64,000 nt of DNA from NCBI GenBank assembly GCA_049698215.1, contig JBAVXH010000349.1, positions 1 through 64,000 on the forward strand, read 5' to 3'. Origin of the DNA: PALSA-894 sp049698215. Lineage in GTDB: Bacteria; Pseudomonadota; Alphaproteobacteria; Rhizobiales; Xanthobacteraceae. Below are positions 53,418 to 62,479 of the stretch, one piece after another (the stretch's first letter is position 1; each line of letters opens with the position of its first letter). Position numbers and translations under genes: made by a program. The notes beneath the pieces are model-generated. The model worked only from the letters and a program-made list of their open reading frames with translations, did no database searches and had not been told where the DNA came from.

Positions 53418-55061
53418 TTATGGAATGCCGGCCGCGCGCAACGCCTCTGCAACTCTGCGGCCGACTTCGTGGTCGCCTGCCGGATGTTCGCGAAGATAGC
53501 CGGCGACCGTGAACCCCGGTTGCCGCCGCAGCATCTCGATCCCGACGGCGCTCGCCTCCTGCGCGCGGCCGAGGTGGTGCAGCGCAGTGATCTTGCTTCG
53601 AAGCGTCGACGTGTGACGATCATGCCGGAGAAGGGAACGCTCCGCGAAAGTGAGCGCCTCTTCGTATCGCCCAGCGGCCACGAGCGCGGTCGAGCTGAGC
53701 GACTCGTAGTAGTATTGGAACGGATCGATCGGTGAGAGCCGCCGCGCCTTCTCGGCCGCCCCGACCGCTTTTACCGCTTCATCCTGGAAAGCATGCAGCG
53801 CCCCCTTCAGTAGCCAAGCCAGCGACTCGTTGGGATTGCGCCGCAGCGCTTCATCGTAACGGGCGCTGGCGATATCCAAGCGGCGCAGCAGATTGTTGTG
53901 CGCGAAGCCATCGATCGTCAGACAAAACGCGCTGTCCGGGTTGATGTCGAGCGCCCGCGCCGTGCAATCGACGGCGATCTGCGTGTCCTTGGCTGGATCG
54001 GTGCTCCACCGGTTAAACACACTCAGGATGTGCCACTTGCCGAACCACGCGTGCGCCTCCGCAGCGTTAGGGGCACGCCTGAGTGCTTCCTCGATCAACT
54101 CGCGCGACTTTGCGAAATCGCGCAGGGCCGGTCGATGCATGAGGCCGACTCCGGCGAGAAGAAGCCGATGATCTTCCAGATCGCGCAGTCGGCGGTCAGA
54201 TACATGCGTAATTGCATCGTCGGCGATCGCTCGGCCGACGGCACCGACGATTTCAGACACGCCTTCTGCAGACCGGCTGAGAAACCTCGCGATCGGTCCG
54301 GCGAATTGCCGCGTCCACAGAATGCGTCCCGAGGAAGTATCCAAAAAATCCGCATCGAGCACAATTTCTTTGGCACCGACGCGCAGCGTGCCAACTACGC
54401 AGTAATCGACAGCCAAGTGCGAGCGCACTGCCGCAATATCGACCTTCTGATGATCAAGCGCCCTGCTCGACCAATGAGAAATCACGGCGATCAGGTTGGA
54501 GCGTGACAGGGACCGGCACGTTTCCTCGGCCAGCCAGTCTCCGAGCACCGCGTGTTCCGGCGTGCCGGCGATCGTTCGGAATGGCAATACTGCAATCGCC
54601 GGAAGCATCGACGGGGGTGGCGGTTGTGACGGAAGGCTATAGAGGGAATAGACCTGCTCGGGATTGAGGCGCATCGGGCCAAGCCAGCGATTGAAGCCCT
54701 CCTCGCGTATGTTAATGCCTTCGAGTAGGTCGCCAGAACCTGGTCGCCCGATGAAGGACACCCGCGTCAGGTCTAGGGTGATGTCAGAGTTGGTGCTTGT
54801 CAGTACGTCGGCGAAACTGTCGCCCATGATCTGTTTGATATCGGATAGGGCGCGCCTCAGGCTTTGCCGACCGGTATCGTAACAGGCTGTGCCCCACAGC
54901 GTGTCTTGCAGGAATGGACGCGTGCGGCGTCCAAACGGCGCGGTCGCCAGAAGCGCAAAGAGCGCCTTGTGCTTGGCGCCGGTTATCTCGAATCCCGCGG
55001 GCTGCGCCGAGCGAACCACGCAGGCTCCGAAAAGATTGATCTCGATCCGCTTGGTCTGCAC
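53418..55061 (-). CDS. SARP-like regulator with TolB-like and TPR regions
   Basis: The 547-residue protein starts at a GTG. Residues 5-100 resemble the OmpR/SARP winged helix (LFGACVVRSA, GRQSLRRALSDIKQIMG). A middle part has AIAVLPFRTIAGTPEHAVLGDWLAEE, the TolB/FlgO-like beta domain seen in CadC-like and cyclase-linked regulators. Residues from about 310 form tetratricopeptide repeats. It is the first gene of a three-gene - strand unit and diverges from the + strand oxidase locus, so it is the obvious candidate regulator of both. No membrane segment is visible. Confidence 0.8.
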   Translation of the reverse strand: MQTKRIEINLFGACVVRSAQPAGFEITGAKHKALFALLATAPFGRRTRPFLQDTLWGTACYDTGRQSLRRALSDIKQIMGDSFADVLTSTNSDITLDLTRVSFIGRPGSGDLLEGINIREEGFNRWLGPMRLNPEQVYSLYSLPSQPPPPSMLPAIAVLPFRTIAGTPEHAVLGDWLAEETCRSLSRSNLIAVISHWSSRALDHQKVDIAAVRSHLAVDYCVVGTLRVGAKEIVLDADFLDTSSGRILWTRQFAGPIARFLSRSAEGVSEIVGAVGRAIADDAITHVSDRRLRDLEDHRLLLAGVGLMHRPALRDFAKSRELIEEALRRAPNAAEAHAWFGKWHILSVFNRWSTDPAKDTQIAVDCTARALDINPDSAFCLTIDGFAHNNLLRRLDIASARYDEALRRNPNESLAWLLKGALHAFQDEAVKAVGAAEKARRLSPIDPFQYYYESLSSTALVAAGRYEEALTFAERSLLRHDRHTSTLRSKITALHHLGRAQEASAVGIEMLRRQPGFTVAGYLREHPAGDHEVGRRVAEALRAAGIP

Positions 55062-55177
55062 CGACTTAACCCTATAGGTGAGACATTCTGCAACCTAACA
55101 CTGTGGATGCCTCATCTCCAAGCGGGCTCACGCTTTTTTCACACGGCTGCGAATCCGGTCTGCATTAGCCTTTCAGT
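55062..55177. promoter_or_regulatory. Divergent intergenic region of the oxidase/haloperoxidase locus
   Basis: A gap of 116 bases separates the GTG of the regulator from the ATG of the small + strand gene. It must contain the - strand promoter for regulator, haloperoxidase-like protein and protease. I could not assign boxes with confidence. Confidence 0.45.
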
Positions 55178-55396
55178 ATGAGCGATAAGGACGGAGAGAC
55201 CAGGAAGCCAGCAACCCGGAAAAGTGGGCAGTTTGAGGTGCGCGACCTCATCGATTTTTATCGCCGCTGGTCCGAGTTCCGGCAAACGGCCGAACGTCTC
55301 GCGGACTGCGCCCATCTCTCTCCCTCCGAGCGTCAAACGGTTCGTTGGCTGATTCAGCTCGCCGACCGTGTCAGCGAGCAGGATCTGAGCAAATAG
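55178..55396 (+). CDS. Small protein of unknown function
   Basis: The 72-residue, soluble, charged protein contains RDLIDFYRRWSEFRQTAERL and LSPSERQTVRWLIQLADRV. These look like two amphipathic helices, and the second block seems familiar from short alphaproteobacterial hypothetical proteins. There is no clear Shine-Dalgarno sequence. No enzymatic motif is visible. Expression from the divergent promoter region seems likely. Confidence 0.55.
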   Translation: MSDKDGETRKPATRKSGQFEVRDLIDFYRRWSEFRQTAERLADCAHLSPSERQTVRWLIQLADRVSEQDLSK

Positions 55397-55757
55397 GGGA
55401 TCGCGTCTCACGGGGGCAATCATCTCCCCGAGATGATGATCGTACATGTCGCCAGCGGGGATTCATTTCGACCCATACTGGCTGATAAGACCGACACGCA
55501 ATTGCGATGGGGTGCGGGCGCCTTGCGCGGTTACACCGTAATGTCCGCGCGGGTATTAATCTTATTCGATCAATCTCATCCGTTTTAGGTATGTGTAACT
55601 CACATTTATTTCACTCATTCAAGAAGAGCCCGCCGATTATTATCGGTTTGCGCAGAAGGTATCGTGTCGACATGCCACCGGACCTATCGGGTCAAAAGCG
55701 CCATCCGCGTGCGCAAGCGGCACAATTGGCCCGTCGAACGCAACCCAGGAGGAGCAG
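55397..55757. other. Non-coding leader region with a dyad
   Basis: The 361-base gap precedes the secreted-peptide gene. The part around 55545-55640 is strongly AT-rich for this genome and probably holds the promoter. It contains ATGTG-N5-CACAT at 55591-55605 and a weaker CCGAT-N4-ATCGG near 55635. No gene is supported. Confidence 0.5.
55591..55605. promoter_or_regulatory. Dyad ATGTG-N5-CACAT upstream of the secreted-peptide gene
   Basis: The symmetric element ATGTGTAACTCACAT sits in the AT-rich promoter region about 150 bases before the start of the 61-residue peptide gene. It resembles CRP/FNR-type half-site spacing but is one base shorter than the usual CRP site. Confidence 0.4.
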
Positions 55758-55943
55758 ATGAGGAACTCGTTCGTTCGCAGCATTAGCCTCTCCGCCGCTG
55801 TCGGAGCTTTCCTTGCGGCGGGAATCGTTGCTGAGAATCCGGCACCGTCCGTTTACCCGACCGCCATCACCGGCAAAGCCGGCGATGGCGAGCGCATCAC
55901 GCTGGCCCAGGTGGGCTGCAGCAGCCGTGTGTGCGGCCGCTAG
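55758..55943 (+). CDS. Small secreted peptide with two C-terminal cysteines
   Basis: The 61-residue product starts at an ATG directly behind AGGAGGAGCAG, an excellent ribosome binding site. Residues 1-25 form a signal peptide (SISLSAAVGAFLAAG core, likely cut near AGIVAE). The mature part is short and polar and ends GCSSRVCGR, with two cysteines four residues apart. This could be a disulfide-containing peptide, a lipid-independent exported factor, or a modified peptide. It lies 39 bases before the membrane-protein gene, so they are probably co-transcribed. I know no family for it. Confidence 0.65.
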   Translation: MRNSFVRSISLSAAVGAFLAAGIVAENPAPSVYPTAITGKAGDGERITLAQVGCSSRVCGR

Positions 55944-55982
55944 CCTTGCTGACCACTGGCTAATCCAACGGGAGTATGTGCC

Positions 55983-57746
55983 ATGCCCGAGAAGGCAGCG
56001 CAGAATATACAACTCGGAGTGCCGTTCGACGAAACCAGCCATTATTTCTTCCTCTCCTTGGCGGTGGGGGCGGCGGTCGTCTTTTTCTTCTCCCTGAAGA
56101 AGTTCGGAGAGTCGACCGTCGACAAGAGCGAGGACGATTTCATCGCTCGGCTCCCGATCAAATACCTTGCCTCGCACGACGTCTACGCGCGAGCGATGCT
56201 CCTCTATATCGGCGTCATGGTTCTGACGCTGACTGCCTTTTCGCTGCTCGGCCCGAGCGCCCTTGGTCTGGGCGGGGACAAGGTCCCGGAAACTGCGACG
56301 AGCGTTCTGCCGCTGTTCGTTGCTTTGATCCTCGTCGGCATAATTCCGAACTTCTCCATGCTGCAGTCGATCGAACGCCGCATTCGTCAATTTGCGCATG
56401 AGCGTGCGTATATTCCGGCGTCCGCACGCGCCATGGCGGAGAGAATGGCGGCAGCGGAATTTGCATTCGAGCGCTACGCTACGGATGCGATTCTGGGCCT
56501 GCCTCTCATGGCCGATCTCCTGCGGAGCGATCTTGGTTCCTCCAGGGGTTCACTGGAATACAGTTGGGCTCGCCTGTGCTGCCTCAGTTACGAGATGCAG
56601 TGGGGCAAAGCGGCCGAGCTGATCGGGACGCTCGAGGAGCTGCGGAACAGCCTGGAAGAGAAGCGACAGGCATTGGCCAAGGAGATCGGTCAGTATCGAC
56701 AGCAGAGGGCAGCGACGCCCGGCTACACCAACGAGAAGCTGCATCAGAACACCCGGAAGGTGTTGCGCGAATTGCACCTTTTGCTCGGATGCGCGGTGCG
56801 TGCCCATTCCAGTCCGAACACGGACATCAATGTCGAGCTGAATAAATTCGGCTTTGTGCTCGACCCGACGCCTTCGCCCGACCCGAAGGCCGGGGATGTC
56901 ATCGTTGCCGGTCTGGGCATCATGACATTCAGCCTGCTCGTGCTTGGGCTGGGCGCGGCGGCGCTCGGCCTCCTATGGAAGACGTCGAACTACTTCCCGT
57001 CATCGGCTCTCGACGCGTTTCTCTGGGCCGCCTCAGCGGGCTCCGCGCACGCGTCCGCGATCGTGATCGCGCATCTCATCAGGTCGCGTTCGATTCGAGG
57101 CAGCCGCTGGGTCCTCCCAGGCGACCGGCCCGGCTCTCAATTGGCGAATTGCATTCGCGTGGCGGCGGCTTGCGCTGCCGGGGGCTACGTTGTGCTCATG
57201 GTGTGGGGCGTCATCTATCAAGGCACGGTCACGGCGGCCCTTCTCAAGGGTATGGCGGCCTACGCGCTGATGCCTGCGGCGACCGGCGGCTTCTACATTC
57301 TTCATCTAGACAACGTCGCATCCGGCAGACGGCCAAGCCGGCTGATAGAGATTTGCCTGCAGGCGTCGGTCACTGCTTTCTGCGGTCTTGCAGCATGCTG
57401 CGCATGGCTGACTCTCGTCGGAGAGCGGCCCCTGCACAACTACGATCTGGTGCTCATGGTGACGCTGTTCGGCGCGGTGATTGGCGGCTCGCTCGCGTGG
57501 TACATTCCGGAAGCGGTACCGGACCGCAAATTTGATCCGCTGGCTGACGCGAGGGAGCAGCGGATCCGCGCGCTGGAATCGGCTGCCATAGTGCGCTTTC
57601 AGGATCCGGCGCTCGCGAAGATCTGGCTCGATCAATCGGATGTCCGGCTCGGCAACCAGACGCCGAGGCAGGCGGCAGGTCGTGTCGAAACATACGAAGA
57701 CGCCGTTGGCCTGTTGTATGAACGCAAGCCGCGGCTCGCGGCCTGA
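55983..57746 (+). CDS. Multi-pass membrane protein of unknown function
   Basis: The 587-residue protein starts behind GGGAG. Two helices occur near residues 22-38 and 75-120. A soluble, partly coiled stretch with an alpha-helical core (ELIGTLEELRNSLEEKRQALAKEIGQYRQQ) follows. Then a second group of helices runs from about 305 to 510 and ends in a soluble tail. I do not recognise a domain. It lies between the secreted-peptide gene and the oxidase genes. A sensor, transporter or anchoring role is possible, and none is shown by sequence. Confidence 0.65.
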   Translation: MPEKAAQNIQLGVPFDETSHYFFLSLAVGAAVVFFFSLKKFGESTVDKSEDDFIARLPIKYLASHDVYARAMLLYIGVMVLTLTAFSLLGPSALGLGGDKVPETATSVLPLFVALILVGIIPNFSMLQSIERRIRQFAHERAYIPASARAMAERMAAAEFAFERYATDAILGLPLMADLLRSDLGSSRGSLEYSWARLCCLSYEMQWGKAAELIGTLEELRNSLEEKRQALAKEIGQYRQQRAATPGYTNEKLHQNTRKVLRELHLLLGCAVRAHSSPNTDINVELNKFGFVLDPTPSPDPKAGDVIVAGLGIMTFSLLVLGLGAAALGLLWKTSNYFPSSALDAFLWAASAGSAHASAIVIAHLIRSRSIRGSRWVLPGDRPGSQLANCIRVAAACAAGGYVVLMVWGVIYQGTVTAALLKGMAAYALMPAATGGFYILHLDNVASGRRPSRLIEICLQASVTAFCGLAACCAWLTLVGERPLHNYDLVLMVTLFGAVIGGSLAWYIPEAVPDRKFDPLADAREQRIRALESAAIVRFQDPALAKIWLDQSDVRLGNQTPRQAAGRVETYEDAVGLLYERKPRLAA

Positions 57747-58118
57747 TTTCGGCAATCGTCGGGAACAGTACTGTTGCGCACGGCGCCGCGCATCGCGGGT
57801 ATCGCGCACGGCCACGATACGGCTAGTCGTTTCGCACAGCAAGCGCAACGAGGGAGCGAGTCGGGAACTTGCGAATTCACTTCTATTTCACGCCGCACAT
57901 GAAGATATCTTAGATATTGTCCGTCTCAGTGGTGAAACAGCTAAATAGGGAATCACCGGCGGTGATGATTAGCGTGCGCCGCGCTAATGACAAGGCTGTG
58001 CAATCGTCATGTGAGTAACGGCGCAAGATATCAAGGTTTGAGTTTCTGTCGTCCGCCCGGCAATCGGGCAAAGGCATTTGTTGACCTTGCAGCAGGTCGT
58101 CAAGCCGGAGTGATGAAT
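57747..58118. other. Promoter region before the ferritin-like gene, with two dyads
   Basis: This 372-base gap has no supported gene. Near its 3' part are two inverted repeats: ATCACC-N3-GGTGAT at 57952-57966 and ATTAGCG-N7-CGCTAAT at 57968-57988. They lie back to back 130-170 bases before the start, so they may be operators or a terminator-like structure of the previous gene. No T tract follows. Confidence 0.5.
57952..57988. promoter_or_regulatory. Two adjacent dyads upstream of the LodA/LodB-like operon
   Basis: Perfect 6-bp arms (ATCACC/GGTGAT, 3-base centre) are followed after one base by perfect 7-bp arms (ATTAGCG/CGCTAAT, 7-base centre). This double palindrome is unlikely to be accidental in a 37-base window. 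It may bind the nearby SARP-like regulator or another factor. Confidence 0.5.
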
Positions 58119-59615
58119 ATGAAGCGTGGTGCGATACGCCGGTTGAACTGGGATGGATCGCGATCGGTCACGGATGCATATGCGGAGCCGCGCAGTGGAC
58201 AAACGGCCGCCATCCGCGATGTGCTCGATTTGGCCGCTCCCATCGGGGATCTGGTGAAGAAATCGCTCGCCGTGGCTGCGGGCGCCGGGATGGCTCCCGT
58301 CCTTGATCCAGAGCCGAAAACTGCCGAGGACGAGGCAATCGCACTGCTGCGCATCGCCGCCGAGGTCGAAGGCGCATTGATGGCGCAGTATCTGTTCGCC
58401 GCCGGATCGCTGCTGCCGAACGTGAGCGCGACCATTCCAGGTTTTCCTTTTCCGATCCTTTCCGACGATTGGTACGACCTGATTCGCACCATCGCCAAGC
58501 AGGAGATGGGTCACCTAATGACGGTCCAGAACCTATTGCTCAGTCTGGACGCGGCGCCGCACCTCGACCGCGAGAACTTTCCGCTTGAATCTCCGCTCTA
58601 TCCATTTCCATTCAGCCTGCAACCGGTGCGTCTGGAGACGCTGGCGAAGTATGTTTGCGCCGAGGCGCCGCACAAGGTGGCACCAGCCGACCAAGCTGAC
58701 TACGATGAAGCAGTTCTCAAGGCGAACGCGGTTGTCGGCGAGGTACCCCGGGCCGGGCAGATTTATGAGCGATTGTTCTTGCTGTTTCAGGACAGCGACG
58801 CCGCGCAACAGCCATGGCCCAATCTGCAGAATCCATTCCCGCACTGGCCGAACTGGCATGTCGACGCCGCGAAGGTCGGCTTCAACCAGGATCGCCAAGG
58901 CGATTCGAGCGAGTGGCTTAGCAACAGCGGAAGCGGACCACCGGATACCTCCGTTTACGTCATAAAGGTGAGCGACAAGGCGACCGCACGGGACGCCATC
59001 TACAAAGTCGCACTGCAAGGTGAAGGCCCGGTCGGCGATCCGGGCGTGACCCACTTCGACAAATTTCTGCGCATCTATCGCGAGCAGCGTGCCGTCGCCG
59101 GTCAGCCGGGCGCGCCGGCTTTCGCGCGCAATCAGGCCGACGACCCGCGTACCGGCCTCGGCAAGCCTGCAACAATCACCGATCAGAGATCGCTGGCCTG
59201 GGCGAAACTCGCGAACGTCCGATACCAGATGTTGCTGATGGATGTCGCCCTCGCGGTCTCGATCGGGTCGACGGGAAGCGCACCCGGCTCCACGGCGAAG
59301 CGCAAGGACTTCTACGGCTGGGCGTTCACCGAAATGAAGGGAACGATCAAGCCGTTGGGCGAAGAGTTGCGCCAGATGCCACTCTCCGCGGGCGCCGGGC
59401 CGAAGGATCCGCGCGCCGGAATTCCTTTTGAACTGCCCAACCAGAACTTGCCGACCGGCATTGGCGATCAGCTTCAATACATGCGTGACCGCCTCGCCGA
59501 GTCGAAGTCTCTGCGCGCGCAGATCGAGAGCACATTTGATCCGACGCCGAAGCAGAAAGATCTTCTCAAGCTGATGGGAAATATCGACTCGGCGATCGCC
59601 GCGAAAATTCCTTGA
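58119..59615 (+). CDS. Ferritin-like protein of the VioB/iminophenylpyruvate-dimer-synthase type
   Basis: The product is 498 residues from the ATG at 58119, 8 bases after GGAG; an ATG at 58113 is also possible. The four-helix metal site is suggested by AAEVEGALMAQYLFAA (about 79-94) and IAKQEMGHLMTVQNLL (about 125-140), with Glu and E-x2-H ligands. LAKYVCAEAPHK and later helices belong to the same family pattern. In VioB the ferritin-like domain helps couple imines oxidatively. Here it directly precedes the LodA-like oxidase (69 bases), so it may act on the imine or peroxide product. Confidence 0.75.
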   Translation: MKRGAIRRLNWDGSRSVTDAYAEPRSGQTAAIRDVLDLAAPIGDLVKKSLAVAAGAGMAPVLDPEPKTAEDEAIALLRIAAEVEGALMAQYLFAAGSLLPNVSATIPGFPFPILSDDWYDLIRTIAKQEMGHLMTVQNLLLSLDAAPHLDRENFPLESPLYPFPFSLQPVRLETLAKYVCAEAPHKVAPADQADYDEAVLKANAVVGEVPRAGQIYERLFLLFQDSDAAQQPWPNLQNPFPHWPNWHVDAAKVGFNQDRQGDSSEWLSNSGSGPPDTSVYVIKVSDKATARDAIYKVALQGEGPVGDPGVTHFDKFLRIYREQRAVAGQPGAPAFARNQADDPRTGLGKPATITDQRSLAWAKLANVRYQMLLMDVALAVSIGSTGSAPGSTAKRKDFYGWAFTEMKGTIKPLGEELRQMPLSAGAGPKDPRAGIPFELPNQNLPTGIGDQLQYMRDRLAESKSLRAQIESTFDPTPKQKDLLKLMGNIDSAIAAKIP

Positions 59616-59684
59616 GCATCGCCGGACGGACACGACAAAGCGATCACATCACACCGACCTTTTGGTCACGACAGGGAGAGTCAC

Positions 59685-61244
59685 ATGGCAATCGTCTACA
59701 AGATTCATCCGGCAATCGGAGTTGCGCGGCTCGGCAATCATCCGAGCGCGTTTTTCATCGGCCCGGAATCTCCGGACGCGCGCGGCGTCGAGATCGGCGC
59801 GAACGGCAGCGAAACCCCGGTTACTCGCTACAAAGATGGCGGCCGAATTAAACGGCAAGCAGCGCGTTTCCGCGTCTTCAAATTCAACCAGGACGACGAT
59901 GGCAATCTTCAGCTCGTCGGCGAGGTGACGGCCGACGATGCGAAGATCGAATGGAAGGTCGATCTTTGCAATCGCAAAGGCGCTCTCGGTCAGGCGGCGA
60001 TAGATCACCACGTGCCTAACGGCGTCGATCATCCGGCCCAGCCGCGCAATGACGATGTGCTTGACCGCAAGACCCTGATCATCCGCAATCCGCAGCCCGT
60101 GACCATCTCGGGCAAGAACCAGGCGGCAGAGGAATTCAACGGGAAATTTCTCGGCAAGTCCGTCTACCTCGGCGAACTGCGCACCGATGCCAAGGGACGG
60201 CTGTTGGTGCTGGGCGGCCGAGGCAAAAGCGAGTCGCCTGCCGGTATCGAGCTGACGCAATTCATGAACAACAAAGGATGGCACGACGATGCGTCCGATG
60301 GTCCCGTCACCGCCGTCGTGACGTTTGCAGGTGAGCAGCCGATTGCCGTTCACCATCCGTCCTGGGTGACGGTCGCGCCGCCGGATTTCGCGCCGGAAAT
60401 CGGATCGATCGTGACGCTCTACGACGTCGCGTTTCAGGCGGCGATCGAAAAGGGAGCTCTGAGCGCAGATCCAAAACCCTCCTTCCGGCGGCACATCAAG
60501 CCGCTGGTCGAGCGCGGCGGCAGCCTGCGCTGGTCGAACAATTTCGCGAAGTGGACGCCCATGGCCACCGCAAAGATGTCGGATCTGGCCAACCCTGCTG
60601 GTGACCCTCAACTGCGGGCCGACATCGCGACAAGGTTGATGACGACGCACGGCTTCTCGAGATTTGTCATGCCCGCGTTCATGAAGCAGTATCTGAACCA
60701 ATGGGTAGCGGGAGACTTCATCGGCGATCTTAACGGCGCCGATGTGCCGGCTTCGGTGCCGGATCAACTCGACCGCGCGGCCCTTGATGCGTGTGTCGGC
60801 AACAATTTCTATCCCGGGATCGAAGCGAGCGTCACTCTGCGCGATAAGGATATTTATGCTCGTCCGTTCCGGCTCGATCATACCAACCTCGGCAAGGTAT
60901 ATCCCGGCTGCCTGACCGAGATCATGGCTGTGCCGTGGCAGGCGGACTTCATCGAATGCGACGAGGGAGTCTGGTGGCCGTCGCAACGACCCGACATCGC
61001 GATGACCGATGCAAACAATATCCCCGGCAGCGAGGCCGAGTGGGCGGCTCCGCTCTTCGTGCTGGACCATCAGGGAATGGTCGATCACGCCTTCCAGCTG
61101 GGCTTTATCGTGCCCGCCATCGACAATGCCGGGAAGCAGGTGTTCGTCGAAGAGGATCGCGATCCGAACTATCCGCGCAGCCAGCCGATAGCCGTGGCGG
61201 TCGGACCTGCGGGTGGCAAGGTCCTGACCGCGATCAAAGGCTGA
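59685..61244 (+). CDS. LodA/GoxA-family quinocofactor-dependent oxidase
   Basis: The 519-residue protein opens with IYKIHPAIGVARLGNHP-type sequence, the family hallmark. It has C370 in DACVGNNFYPGIE and W418 in PWQADF, close to C425 and WWPSQRP (430-435). In LodA a Cys and a Trp form cysteine tryptophylquinone; C370 with W418 (or W430/431) are the best candidates. LodA oxidises lysine and GoxA glycine, releasing ammonia and hydrogen peroxide. No signal peptide is seen. GGGAGAG precedes the ATG. The flavoprotein needed for maturation follows after 8 bases. Confidence 0.85.
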   Translation: MAIVYKIHPAIGVARLGNHPSAFFIGPESPDARGVEIGANGSETPVTRYKDGGRIKRQAARFRVFKFNQDDDGNLQLVGEVTADDAKIEWKVDLCNRKGALGQAAIDHHVPNGVDHPAQPRNDDVLDRKTLIIRNPQPVTISGKNQAAEEFNGKFLGKSVYLGELRTDAKGRLLVLGGRGKSESPAGIELTQFMNNKGWHDDASDGPVTAVVTFAGEQPIAVHHPSWVTVAPPDFAPEIGSIVTLYDVAFQAAIEKGALSADPKPSFRRHIKPLVERGGSLRWSNNFAKWTPMATAKMSDLANPAGDPQLRADIATRLMTTHGFSRFVMPAFMKQYLNQWVAGDFIGDLNGADVPASVPDQLDRAALDACVGNNFYPGIEASVTLRDKDIYARPFRLDHTNLGKVYPGCLTEIMAVPWQADFIECDEGVWWPSQRPDIAMTDANNIPGSEAEWAAPLFVLDHQGMVDHAFQLGFIVPAIDNAGKQVFVEEDRDPNYPRSQPIAVAVGPAGGKVLTAIKG

Positions 61245-61252
61245 AGCGCGCC

Positions 61253-62440
61253 GTGGCGTGCCGGCGCGACCACGATGTCATCGTGATCGGTGGCGGCCCG
61301 GCGGGGGCCGCCACCGCGCTTGCGATCGCGCAAAGAGGTCTGTCCGTCGCCGTTCTCGTGAAGCCCCGCGGCGATCGTCCGCGCGTCGGCGAAACCGTCC
61401 CGCCCGCGATCGTGCGCCCGCTGGCCCAACTCGGCCTGTGGAACGAATTTCTTGCCGCGCAACATGCAGAGGCACCCGGCACCATGGTGATCTGGGGCAG
61501 CGAGCGGCCTCACGAGAATGATTTCATTTTCAATCCATACGGCCCAGGCTGGCATCTCGACCGCTCGCGTTTCGATGGGATGCTGCTTGAGGCTGCGCGT
61601 GCCGCCGGCGCGGCAATCCATGACACGTCAGCCCGCGATTGCCTGCGTGACGCGAACGGCACATGGCAGGTCCTGCTTTCCGATCTCGGCGGCGATGTGC
61701 TTTCGGCACGCTGGCTCGTCGACGCCACCGGCAGAGCCGCCTGGCTGGGGCGGCGTCTCGGTGCCCGGCGTCATCGCATGGACCGGCTGGTGGCGCTGAT
61801 TCAGTTCGCATGGGTCGCTAACATCAGCGAACCGCGGACGATGATTGAATCATGTCCCTACGGATGGTGGTATGCGGCGGCCTTGCCGAACAACGTATCT
61901 GTCGCAGCGTTCTTCACGGATGCCGATCTGCTCCCGAACGGTGCGCCGGAACGAGCGCGCCTGTGGCGTCGAATGCTGGCACAGACGCGCCTGATTGCAA
62001 GCATCTACCCGGATTCGGATGTCGGGTCGCCCGTCTATACCGAGGCGGCGTTCAGCGGCCGCTCGCTGCCGTGCGCAGGCGAGAACTGGCTGGCGGTCGG
62101 AGACGCAAGCCACTTTTACGATCCTCTTTCTGGGCAAGGAATATCCAAGGCGCTTTTATCGGCTTTGCGCGGCGCTGAAACCATCAACTTAAGTAGCGGG
62201 AAGTCCGCCGAAGAATTCATCGGCGCCGACAGCCGTGAATACGAGCAGTATGTTGCTGGCTATCTCGCGCATTACCGGCGCGAGTTGCGGTGGCCCCAGC
62301 ACCCGTTCTGGATGCGGCGCAATGTCACGGAGCCAGGGCGGTTTGACTCTTACGTGAAACGTTGCGCGGAGAATGAGGTGAATTCACGCTTATCTCACAA
62401 CCTACCGAGAACGGATTCCATATTATCACTATTGAAATAA
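61253..62440 (+). CDS. LodB-like FAD-dependent protein
   Basis: The 395-residue flavoprotein begins at GTG 61253 because no upstream ATG fits; the frame then reads RRDHDVIVIGGGPAGAATA, with the FAD-binding GGGPAG at 13-18. RPRVGETVPPAIVRPLAQLG is typical of the halogenase-like group, and VGDASHFYDPLSGQGI (about 282-297) closes the FAD site. LodB-type proteins are required to form the quinone cofactor of the partner oxidase. Its adjacency to the LodA-like gene supports that role. Confidence 0.83.
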   Translation: MACRRDHDVIVIGGGPAGAATALAIAQRGLSVAVLVKPRGDRPRVGETVPPAIVRPLAQLGLWNEFLAAQHAEAPGTMVIWGSERPHENDFIFNPYGPGWHLDRSRFDGMLLEAARAAGAAIHDTSARDCLRDANGTWQVLLSDLGGDVLSARWLVDATGRAAWLGRRLGARRHRMDRLVALIQFAWVANISEPRTMIESCPYGWWYAAALPNNVSVAAFFTDADLLPNGAPERARLWRRMLAQTRLIASIYPDSDVGSPVYTEAAFSGRSLPCAGENWLAVGDASHFYDPLSGQGISKALLSALRGAETINLSSGKSAEEFIGADSREYEQYVAGYLAHYRRELRWPQHPFWMRRNVTEPGRFDSYVKRCAENEVNSRLSHNLPRTDSILSLLK

Positions 62441-62479
62441 GTGCAGCCCTGCCGTGCGGTAGAACAGAGGATGTTAGCC

